Shown: piece after piece, positions 1 through 5,199 of the stretch | Layout: each line of letters starts with the position of its first letter | Position numbering within the stretch: the first letter of the stretch is position 1 | Origin: DATJBC01 sp035515515 | Lineage (GTDB): Bacteria > Actinomycetota > Acidimicrobiia > Acidimicrobiales > UBA8190 | Length of the DNA stretch: 11,204 bases | Assembly: GCA_035515515.1 (NCBI GenBank) | Contig: DATJBC010000330.1 | Location: 1-11,204 of the forward strand | Direction of reading: 5' to 3' | Position numbers and translations under genes: made by a program | The notes under the pieces: model-generated | The model's database searches: none | Seen by the model: the letters and a program-made list of their open reading frames with translations, nothing else | Told to the model about the DNA's origin: nothing

Positions 1-528
1 CACAGCCGGGCGTACCCGCCCGGGGAGCACGGCCGCGACCGCATGCGCCAGGGCTCGGAGTACCTGGCCCAGCTGCGCGAGAAGCAGAAGGCCCGTCGCA
101 TCTACGGCCTGCTCGAGCGGCAGTTCCGCAACGTCTACGCCGAGGCCAGCCGCCAGCCCGGGATCACGGGCGAGAACCTGCTGCGCCTCCTGGAGCTGCG
201 CCTCGACAACGTGGTGTTCCGGGCGATGTGGGGCTCGAGCCGTGCCCAGGCCCGCCAGTTCGTGCGCCACGGCCACATCCTGGTGAACGGCAGGCGCGTC
301 ACCATCCCCAGCTACCGGGTGCGCCAGGGAGACGTGGTGGCGGTCAAGGCCTCGTCCCGGGAGCTCTACTTCGTGCGCCGCAACCTCGACACCCTCGACC
401 GCCCCATCCCGCTGTGGCTGGAGGTCGGCGAGGGCCGCACCCAGGTCACCGTCCGGACCCTCCCCGAGCGCGAGCACATCGACGAGCCGGTGCGCGAGTC
501 GCTCATCGTCGAGCTCTACTCCAAGTAG
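1..528 (+). CDS. rpsD: 30S ribosomal protein S4, 5'-truncated by window edge
   Basis: S4 is a primary 16S rRNA-binding protein that nucleates assembly of the 30S body. The reading frame is open from base 1 and ends at TAG 526-528, giving 175 visible residues. It begins in the conserved stretch before the SEYLAQLREKQKAR motif (YPPGEHG at visible residues 5-11), so about 30-35 N-terminal residues lie upstream of the window. The ATG at 43 is an internal Met, not the start. An S4-type RNA-binding domain follows at roughly visible residues 63-125, with LRLDNVVFR and VNGRRVTIPSYRVRQGD, and the protein ends in the usual LYSK. Because the N-terminus is missing, I cannot tell whether it is the zinc-binding (four-Cys) form. 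It is followed 57 bp later by rpoA, as in most actinobacterial rpsD-rpoA-rplQ operons. Confidence 0.97.
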   Translation, partial: HSRAYPPGEHGRDRMRQGSEYLAQLREKQKARRIYGLLERQFRNVYAEASRQPGITGENLLRLLELRLDNVVFRAMWGSSRAQARQFVRHGHILVNGRRVTIPSYRVRQGDVVAVKASSRELYFVRRNLDTLDRPIPLWLEVGEGRTQVTVRTLPEREHIDEPVRESLIVELYSK

Positions 529-585
529 GCCCCGGCCCCCCGGCCACGCACACCCAGACACTCACGACATCCAGGAGCACGTTGC

Positions 586-1524
586 ATGCTGATCATCCAG
601 CGCCCGACCGTTGAGGCCATCGGCGAGGAGGAGGGCAACCGCCAGCGGTTCGCCGTCAGCCCCCTCGAGCCCGGCTTCGGTCACACCCTCGGCAACTCGA
701 TCCGTCGGACCCTGCTGTCGTCGATCCCCGGAGCCGCCGTCACCCAGGTCCGCTTCGACGACGCCCTGCACGAGTTCACGACGCTGCCCGGGGTCAAGGA
801 GGACGTCACCGACATCATCTTGAACCTGAAGGACATCGTGCTGCGGTGCCACGCGGACGAGCCCGTCACGCTGCGCTGCGACAAGCGCGGCCCCGGTGAG
901 GTGACCGCCGCCGACCTGCAGCTGATGGCCGACGTCGAGGTCCTCAACCCCTCCTTGCACATCGCCTCGCTCAACGCCAAGGGGCGCCTGGCCATCGACG
1001 TCACGGTGGAGCGGGGGCGGGGATACGCCTCGGCCGAGCGCAACAAGCACTCCAGCACCATCGGGGTGATCCCCGTGGACTCGATCTTCTCGCCCGTGCG
1101 CCGGGTGGCGTTCTCGGTCGAGCCGGTGCGCGTCGAGCAGTCCACCGACTTCGACCGCCTGGTCCTCGACATCGAGACCGACGGCTCGCTCAGCCCCCGC
1201 GAGGCGCTCGCCTCGGCGGGCGACACCCTGCGCTCGCTGGTGGGGCTGGTGGCCGACCTCGAGGAGGAGCCCCAGGGCCTCGAGCTGGGCGAGGTGGGCA
1301 CGTCCACGAGCGGCTCGCCCGACCTCGACCTGGCCATCGAGGACCTCGACCTCTCCGAGCGGCCCCGCAACTGCCTCAAGCGGGCCCAGGTCAACACCAT
1401 CGGCGAGCTGGTCGAGCGGACCGCCGAGGACCTGCTGGCCATCACCAACTTCGGCCAGAAGTCCCTCGACGAGGTCATCCAGCGGCTGGACGAGCGCGGC
1501 TTGTCGCTGCGCGTCAAGGACTGA
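586..1524 (+). CDS. rpoA: DNA-directed RNA polymerase subunit alpha
   Basis: The alpha subunit forms the dimer that scaffolds RNA polymerase assembly, and its C-terminal domain contacts UP elements and activators. The ATG start has an AGGAG at 573-577 with 8 nt spacing. The product is 312 aa, a normal family length. The N-terminal domain (about 1-230) has EPGFGHTLGNSIRRTLLSSI, then HEFTTLPGVKEDVTDI, VERGRGYASA and IPVDSIFSPVRRV, all diagnostic. An acidic linker (about 222-250) leads to the helix-hairpin-helix alpha-CTD (about 250-312). In that domain the DNA-contacting segment reads SERPRNCLKR, with R259, N262 and K265 matching E. coli R265, N268 and K271. The usual neighbours of that Arg (VRSxN) are replaced by E-R-P-R-N. 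rplQ starts 7 bp after the stop, so the two are probably cotranscribed and co-translated. Confidence 0.98.
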   Translation: MLIIQRPTVEAIGEEEGNRQRFAVSPLEPGFGHTLGNSIRRTLLSSIPGAAVTQVRFDDALHEFTTLPGVKEDVTDIILNLKDIVLRCHADEPVTLRCDKRGPGEVTAADLQLMADVEVLNPSLHIASLNAKGRLAIDVTVERGRGYASAERNKHSSTIGVIPVDSIFSPVRRVAFSVEPVRVEQSTDFDRLVLDIETDGSLSPREALASAGDTLRSLVGLVADLEEEPQGLELGEVGTSTSGSPDLDLAIEDLDLSERPRNCLKRAQVNTIGELVERTAEDLLAITNFGQKSLDEVIQRLDERGLSLRVKD

Positions 1525-1531
1525 GGCCGCC

Positions 1532-1885
1532 GTGCGCGGCACCCCGCGACGGGGCCGGCGCCTGGGCGGCGACGCCGCCCACGAGAAGGCCATGCTCGGC
1601 AACCTGGTGGCCTCGCTCATCGCGGCCGAGTCCCTGGTGACGACGGAGGCCAAGGCCAAGGCGCTGCGCCCGGTGGCCGAGAAGTGCATCACCGCCGCCC
1701 GCAAGGGCGGCGTGCACCGCCAGCGCCACGTGGTCGCCCTCATCCGCGACCGCGACATGGCGGCCAAGCTCTTCGCCGAGATCGGCCCCCGCTACGCGGA
1801 CCGGCCCGGCGGCTACACCCGCATCATGAAGCTCGGCCCCCGCCAGGGGGACAGCGCGCCGATGGCGCGCATCGAGTTGGTTTGA
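1532..1885 (+). CDS. rplQ: 50S ribosomal protein L17
   Basis: L17 is a large-subunit protein located near the exit-tunnel side of the ribosome. GTG is the likely start because the protein then opens with the family N-terminus, RGRRLGGDAAHEKAMLGNL. TGAGG, overlapping the rpoA stop at 1522-1526, can serve as Shine-Dalgarno with 5 nt spacing. The product is 117 aa, a complete core L17. TTEAKAKALRPVAEKCIT (about 42-59), the GGYTRIMKLGPRQGD segment (about 92-106) and the terminal MARIELV are all recognisable. The long Ala/Lys/Glu-rich C-terminal tail that I recall from Streptomyces and Mycobacterium L17 is absent. The gene ends at TGA 1883-1885, which overlaps the proposed TTG start of truA. Confidence 0.97.
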   Translation: MRGTPRRGRRLGGDAAHEKAMLGNLVASLIAAESLVTTEAKAKALRPVAEKCITAARKGGVHRQRHVVALIRDRDMAAKLFAEIGPRYADRPGGYTRIMKLGPRQGDSAPMARIELV

Positions 1886-2736
1886 CGCTCTTCGACCCTG
1901 GCCCGCTCGTCTCCCGCCGGACTCCCGAGGCGGAGCCCGACGGCGCCGGGGAGCGCACCACCACCCGCCTCCGGCTGACCGTCGCCTACGACGGCGCCGG
2001 CTTCCGGGGGTTCGCAGCCCAGCCCGGCCAGCGCACGGTGGCGGGCGTGCTGGCCGAGGCGATCGCCACCGTGGTGGGCCATCCCGTGGAGCTGGTGTGC
2101 GCGGGGCGCACCGACGCCGGGGTGCACGCCACGGGACAGGTCGTCCACGTCGACATGCGAGGGGAGGTCGACCCGGTCCGGCTCCAGCGGTCGGTGAACG
2201 CCATGGTGGGCCCCCAGGTGGTGGTGCGCGACACCGGCCCCGCCCCCGCGGGCTTCGACGCCCGGCGCTCGGCACGGGCCCGGCGCTACCGGTACCTCGT
2301 CCTCGAGGCGCCCGTGCCCGACCCGCTGCTCGCTCCCACGACGTGGCACGTGGTGGGGCCCCTCGACCTGCGCGCCATGCAGAGCGCCGCCGACGCCGTG
2401 CTGGGCGAGCACGACTTCCGGGCCTTCTGCCGGCGCGTGCCGGGCACGGCGCCGGGCACGCCCATCGTGCGCCGCGTGCTCGACGCCGCCGTCGGGCCGG
2501 CCCCGCTGGTGCCCGGGGGCGCCGCCGGCAGGCTCCTGCGCTTCGACATCGTGGCCACCTCCTTCTGCCACCAGATGGTGCGCTCGCTGGCCGGGCTGCT
2601 GGTCGAGGTGGGCCGGGGCCGGCGGCGGGTGGCGGATGTCACCTGGATGCTCCAGGAGGGCGACCGTGCGCACGGCGGGGGGGTCATCGCCCCGCCCCAG
2701 GGGCTCTGCCTGGTGTCGGTGGACTACGGCGGGTGA
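1882..2736 (+). CDS. truA: tRNA pseudouridine(38-40) synthase TruA
   Basis: TruA isomerises uridines 38, 39 and 40 in the tRNA anticodon stem-loop to pseudouridine. The catalytic Asp is D78 in GRTDAGVHATG (codon 2113-2115). Other family landmarks are LTVAYDGAGFRGFAAQP (about 32-48), RRYRYLV, the GEHDFRAFC segment and FCHQMVRSLAGLLVEVGRG near the C-terminus. The start is uncertain. The frame is open far upstream into rplQ, but the only plausible initiation codon between the rplQ end and the conserved core is TTG 1882, which overlaps the rplQ stop as TTGA. This gives 284 aa with a non-conserved lead of about 30 residues before the core, longer than in E. coli TruA. No good Shine-Dalgarno is visible, so translation probably depends on termination at rplQ. 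It is the last gene of the rpsD-rpoA-rplQ group. Confidence 0.94.
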   Translation: MTLFDPGPLVSRRTPEAEPDGAGERTTTRLRLTVAYDGAGFRGFAAQPGQRTVAGVLAEAIATVVGHPVELVCAGRTDAGVHATGQVVHVDMRGEVDPVRLQRSVNAMVGPQVVVRDTGPAPAGFDARRSARARRYRYLVLEAPVPDPLLAPTTWHVVGPLDLRAMQSAADAVLGEHDFRAFCRRVPGTAPGTPIVRRVLDAAVGPAPLVPGGAAGRLLRFDIVATSFCHQMVRSLAGLLVEVGRGRRRVADVTWMLQEGDRAHGGGVIAPPQGLCLVSVDYGG

Positions 2737-2750
2737 CGCCGCGTCCCTGC

Positions 2751-2779
2751 TTGCCGGGGATGTGGGCACGGCCTACCAT
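2751..2779 (+). promoter_or_regulatory. candidate promoter for rplM-rpsI-glmM
   Basis: TTGCCG (2751-2756) and TACCAT (2774-2779) are separated by exactly 17 nt. They match the housekeeping -35 (TTGACA-like) and the actinobacterial -10 pattern TANNNT. They sit just after the truA stop, in the largest gap of the window. Transcription would begin near 2786, giving a leader of about 100 nt before the rplM GTG. This comes from pattern matching only; no transcription data were available. Confidence 0.55.
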
Positions 2780-2799
2780 GGTCCGCCGGCCATCCCGGC

Positions 2800-2821
2800 G
2801 TGGCCCGCCCGAGCGGGCCGC
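2800..2821 (+). other. GC-rich hairpin in the rplM leader
   Basis: GGCCCGC (2802-2808) and GCGGGCC (2813-2819) form a perfect 7-bp stem closed by a CCGA tetraloop. The stem can be extended by one G-U and one G-C pair at its base. It is directly followed by a 12-bp palindrome (2817-2828) that could compete with it. There is no U tract after it, so it is not a classical intrinsic terminator of truA. If the promoter at 2751-2779 is used, the hairpin lies early in the rplM 5' leader. GC-rich DNA makes chance hairpins common, so any role is unproven. Confidence 0.4.
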
Positions 2822-2884
2822 CGGCGGCGCCCGAGCCACCCGGCCGGTGACGCCCGGCGGCCGCAGGACGAGACGAGGACCCGC

Positions 2885-3334
2885 GTGCGCACCTATTCAC
2901 CCCGAGCCGTCGACATCGAGCGGTCCTGGCACGTCGTGGACGCCGACGGCCTCGTCCTCGGGCGCCTGGCCACCGAGGTGGCGCGCCGCCTGCGGGGCAA
3001 GCACAAGGTCACCTTCGCGCCGCACGTCGACACCGGCGACCACGTCGTCGTGGTGAACGCGGCCAAGGTCGTGCTGAGCGCGGACAAGCCCGACAAGAAG
3101 TTCGTGTACCGCCACAGCGGCTACCCGGGCGGGCTCACCCGCACCTCCTACGCCCAGCTGCTCGCCGAGCGGCCCGAGGAGGTCGTGCGCCGGGCGGTGC
3201 GGGGTATGCTCCCCCGGACCCGGCTGGGGCGCCAGCAGCTCGGCAAGCTCAAGGTGTACGCCGGCGCCGAGCACCCCCACCAGGCCCAGAAGCCCGTGCC
3301 CCTGGACGTGCCCGGGGCCCGGGCCCGGTCGTGA
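2885..3334 (+). CDS. rplM: 50S ribosomal protein L13
   Basis: L13 is an early-assembly protein of the large subunit that binds 23S rRNA. GTG at 2885 is preceded by GAGGA (2875-2879) with 5 nt spacing, and the protein then starts as L13 does (M)RTYSPRAVDIERSWHVVD. At 149 aa it is close to the 142 aa of E. coli L13. Conserved blocks are LGRLATEVARRLRGKHK (about 25-41), HVDTGDHVVVVNAAKV (about 47-62), GMLPRTRLGRQQLGKLKVYAG (about 109-129) and EHPHQAQKP. It is followed by rpsI, the near-universal L13-S9 pair. In E. coli L13 represses its own rplM-rpsI mRNA; whether the leader here does anything similar is inference. Confidence 0.97.
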   Translation: MRTYSPRAVDIERSWHVVDADGLVLGRLATEVARRLRGKHKVTFAPHVDTGDHVVVVNAAKVVLSADKPDKKFVYRHSGYPGGLTRTSYAQLLAERPEEVVRRAVRGMLPRTRLGRQQLGKLKVYAGAEHPHQAQKPVPLDVPGARARS

Positions 3335-3353
3335 GCGACCCCGAGCGAGGCAC

Positions 3354-3358
3354 AGGAA
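3354..3358 (+). promoter_or_regulatory. Shine-Dalgarno that decides the rpsI start
   Basis: AGGAA lies 5 nt before GTG 3364. It resembles the rplM site, where GAGGA is also 5 nt before a GTG and the spacer is similar (ccac versus ccgc). The alternative in-frame GTG at 3331 overlaps the rplM stop but has only GGGCCCGGGCCC-type sequence upstream. This favours 3364 as the main start. Confidence 0.5.
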
Positions 3359-3363
3359 CCCAC

Positions 3364-3774
3364 GTGGCGACCAGAGTCAAACTGCCGGCCCCCCTGCACC
3401 AGTCCACGGGACGGCGCAAGGCGGCCGTGGCCCGGGTGCGGCTGCGGCCCGGCCAGGGCACGATCACCATCAACCGGCGCGCCTTCGAGGACTACTTCTC
3501 GTCGGCCACCCACCGCATGGTCGTCACCGAGCCGCTGCGGGTTACCAACCTGGCCGAGGGCTACGACATCGACGCCACCATCGACGGGGGCGGTGTGTCG
3601 GGCCAGGCCGGGGCGCTGCGGCTGGGGATCGCCCGTTCCATCGTGGAGCTCAACCCCGAGCTGCGGCCCACCCTCAAGAAGGCCGGCCTGCTCACCCGGG
3701 ACGCCCGCGAGAAGGAAAGCAAGAAGTACGGACTGAAGAAGGCGCGCAAGGCCCCGCAGTACTCGAAGCGGTAG
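3364..3774 (+). CDS. rpsI: 30S ribosomal protein S9
   Basis: S9 sits in the head of the small subunit, and its C-terminal tail reaches the P-site tRNA. The conserved STGRRKAAVARVRL opens the core, followed by GQGTITINRRAFEDYF, GGGVSGQAGALRLGIARSI and the tail LKKAGLLTRDARE...GLKKARKAPQYSKR, which ends in the universal SKR. I chose GTG 3364 (136 aa) because of its Shine-Dalgarno. GTG 3331 would overlap the rplM stop (GTGA) and add 11 residues, giving 147 aa, and remains possible. The TAG stop at 3772-3774 is 7 bp before glmM. Confidence 0.95.
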   Translation: MATRVKLPAPLHQSTGRRKAAVARVRLRPGQGTITINRRAFEDYFSSATHRMVVTEPLRVTNLAEGYDIDATIDGGGVSGQAGALRLGIARSIVELNPELRPTLKKAGLLTRDAREKESKKYGLKKARKAPQYSKR

Positions 3775-3781
3775 CCGGATC

Positions 3782-5125
3782 GTGGGGCTGCGGTTCGGCA
3801 CCGACGGCATCCGCGGGGTCGCCAACGCGGAGTTGGGCGCCGAGCTCGTCACCGCCCTGGGGCGCGCCGCCGCCCGGGCGCTCCCCGCCCGCTGCTTCCT
3901 GGTGGGACGCGACACGCGGCGCTCGGGGCCCCTCCTGCAGGCCGCCCTGTCGGCCGGCATGGCCAGCGAGGGGGCCGACGTCGTCGACGTGGGGGTGCTG
4001 CCCACCCCCGGGGTGGCCTGGCTGTCGGCCCGGCGCGGCTACCCGGCGGCCGTGGTCTCGGCCTCGCACAACCTCTTCGCCGACAACGGCATCAAGCTGT
4101 TCGCGGCGGGGGGCCTGAAGCTCCCCGACGCCGTGGAGGCGTCGGTGGAGCAGGAGCTGGCCCTCGTGCTCGAGGCGGCCGGGCGCGTGTCGCGCCCGCC
4201 CGTGGGGCACGGCGTGGGGTGGATGTCCAGTGAGCCCGACGCCCGGGTGGGCTACGTGGACCACCTCGTGGAGGTGCTCGACGGCCGCACCCTGGCCGGC
4301 ACGCGCCTGGTGCTCGACTGCGCCAACGGGGCCGCCTCGACGGTGGGGCCCGAGGTGTTCGCGCGCCTGGGGGCCGACGTGCACGTCATCGCCGACGAGC
4401 CCGACGGCGCCAACATCAACGACGGGTGCGGCTCCACCCATCCCGAGCGCCTGGCCGCCGAGGTGCTGGCCCAGGGCGCCGAGATGGGCCTGGCGCTCGA
4501 CGGCGACGCCGACCGCCTGCTGGCGGTGGACCACACCGGCGCCCTCACCACCGGGGACGAGCTGCTGTCGTTGTTCGCCACCGACCTGGCCGCCCGCGGG
4601 AAGCTGGCCGGCAACACCGTGGTGGTCACGGTGATGACCAACCTCGGCTTCCGCCTGGCCATGGAGGAGCGCGGCATCGCCGTGCGCGAGACGCAGGTGG
4701 GCGACCGCTACGTGCTCGAGGCCCTCGACGGCGACGGCCTCACCCTGGGCGGCGAGCAGTCGGGGCACATCGTCTTCCGCCAGCTGGCCACCACGGGCGA
4801 CGGCCTGTTGACGGGCGTGCTGCTCGTCGACCTCGTGCGCCGCCTCGGTCGCCCCCTGGCCGAGCTGGCCGGGGCCTCCATGCGGCGGCTCCCCCAGGTG
4901 CTGCTCAACGTGGCCGTGGCCCGCCCGGGCGAGGCCGTGGCGGCGCCCGCCGTGCAGGCCGAGCTGGCCGCCGTGCAGGCCGAGCTGGGGTCGACGGGCC
5001 GGGTGGTGCTGCGCGCCAGCGGCACCGAGCCCCTGGTGCGGGTCATGGTGGAGGCCCCCGACGAGGCCAGCGCGTCGAGCGCGGCGGGCCGCCTGGGGGC
5101 GGCGGTGGAGGGCGCCGGGGCCTGA
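3782..5125 (+). CDS. glmM: phosphoglucosamine mutase
   Basis: GlmM interconverts glucosamine-6-phosphate and glucosamine-1-phosphate, the second step towards UDP-GlcNAc for peptidoglycan. GTG at 3782 gives 447 aa, the normal length, opening with LRFGTDGIRGVAN. The active phosphoserine is S95 in SASHN (93-97). The metal loop is DGDADR (240-245), the sugar loop GGEQSGHI is present, and the phosphate-binding loop is RASGTEPLVRVMVEA (from 411). Two oddities are visible. The residue after SASHN is Leu (L98), where Pro is usual. A perfect 21-bp tandem duplication encodes AVQAELA/AVQAELG just before the phosphate loop. The Shine-Dalgarno is weak (GGAT), so translation may be coupled to rpsI, 7 bp upstream. 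The family includes phosphomannomutases, but the overall length, the GTDGIRG start and the glmS neighbour support GlmM. Confidence 0.96.
   Translation: MGLRFGTDGIRGVANAELGAELVTALGRAAARALPARCFLVGRDTRRSGPLLQAALSAGMASEGADVVDVGVLPTPGVAWLSARRGYPAAVVSASHNLFADNGIKLFAAGGLKLPDAVEASVEQELALVLEAAGRVSRPPVGHGVGWMSSEPDARVGYVDHLVEVLDGRTLAGTRLVLDCANGAASTVGPEVFARLGADVHVIADEPDGANINDGCGSTHPERLAAEVLAQGAEMGLALDGDADRLLAVDHTGALTTGDELLSLFATDLAARGKLAGNTVVVTVMTNLGFRLAMEERGIAVRETQVGDRYVLEALDGDGLTLGGEQSGHIVFRQLATTGDGLLTGVLLVDLVRRLGRPLAELAGASMRRLPQVLLNVAVARPGEAVAAPAVQAELAAVQAELGSTGRVVLRASGTEPLVRVMVEAPDEASASSAAGRLGAAVEGAGA
4947..4988 (+). repeat. perfect 21-bp tandem duplication inside glmM
   Basis: Bases 4947-4967 and 4968-4988 are identical over all 21 positions. 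The unit is in frame and encodes seven residues (AVQAEL plus A or G). It lies in the helix preceding the RASGTEP loop. The segment from the preceding conserved NV to the phosphate loop has about the same length as in E. coli GlmM as I recall it. The repeat may therefore be a slipped duplication that replaced other sequence, or a chance convergence of Ala/Glu codons in GC-rich DNA. Confidence 0.85.
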
Positions 5126-5150
5126 GCCGGGCCCTCGGACCCGCACAAAA

Positions 5151-5180
5151 CCCCGGCCACGTCCCCGCCTGGTGCCGGGG
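5151..5180. terminator. hairpin between glmM and glmS, possible terminator
   Basis: CCCCGGC (5151-5157) pairs with GCCGGGG (5174-5180) across a 16-nt loop. On the + strand no U run follows. On the - strand the stem is followed by TTTT (complement of 5147-5150), but no gene reads in that direction. It could act as a U-less terminator of glmM transcripts or be a chance GC palindrome. It overlaps the place where a -35 element for glmS would be expected. Confidence 0.25.
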
Positions 5181-5186
5181 CCGCCG

Positions 5187-5192
5187 TAGCCT
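5187..5192 (+). promoter_or_regulatory. candidate -10 element for leaderless glmS transcription
   Basis: TAGCCT fits the actinobacterial -10 pattern TANNNT, and its last base is 7 nt before the A of the glmS ATG. A start site at the usual distance would fall on or next to that A, giving an mRNA without 5' leader. No Shine-Dalgarno is visible before glmS, which agrees with this. No convincing -35 is seen 16-18 nt upstream. This pattern is common before leaderless genes in actinobacteria. Confidence 0.45.
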
Positions 5193-5199
5193 GGACCGC

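Noticed and set aside
43..45. ATG as start of rpsD
   Set aside because: The same frame is open to base 1 and encodes conserved S4 sequence (YPPGEHG) before this Met, so the gene is truncated by the window.
1684..1881. Extended N-terminus for TruA from an ATG within rplQ
   Set aside because: That stretch is the shadow of rplQ in another frame and shows no TruA similarity.
2778..2884. Small ORF starting at ATG 2778 in the truA-rplM gap
   Set aside because: No ribosome binding site precedes it, the ATG overlaps the likely -10 element, and the frame runs on into rplM out of frame as Arg/Gly/Pro-rich sequence.
4426..5199. Extended N-terminus for GlmS from upstream in-frame starts
   Set aside because: It would overlap most of glmM out of frame and bury the catalytic N-terminal Cys. 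The upstream translation is Arg/Gly/Pro-rich noise.
5126..5199. glmS ribozyme or GlcN6P-sensing leader
   Set aside because: The gap is only 74 bp, too short for the ribozyme, and its end coincides with a likely promoter for a leaderless mRNA.
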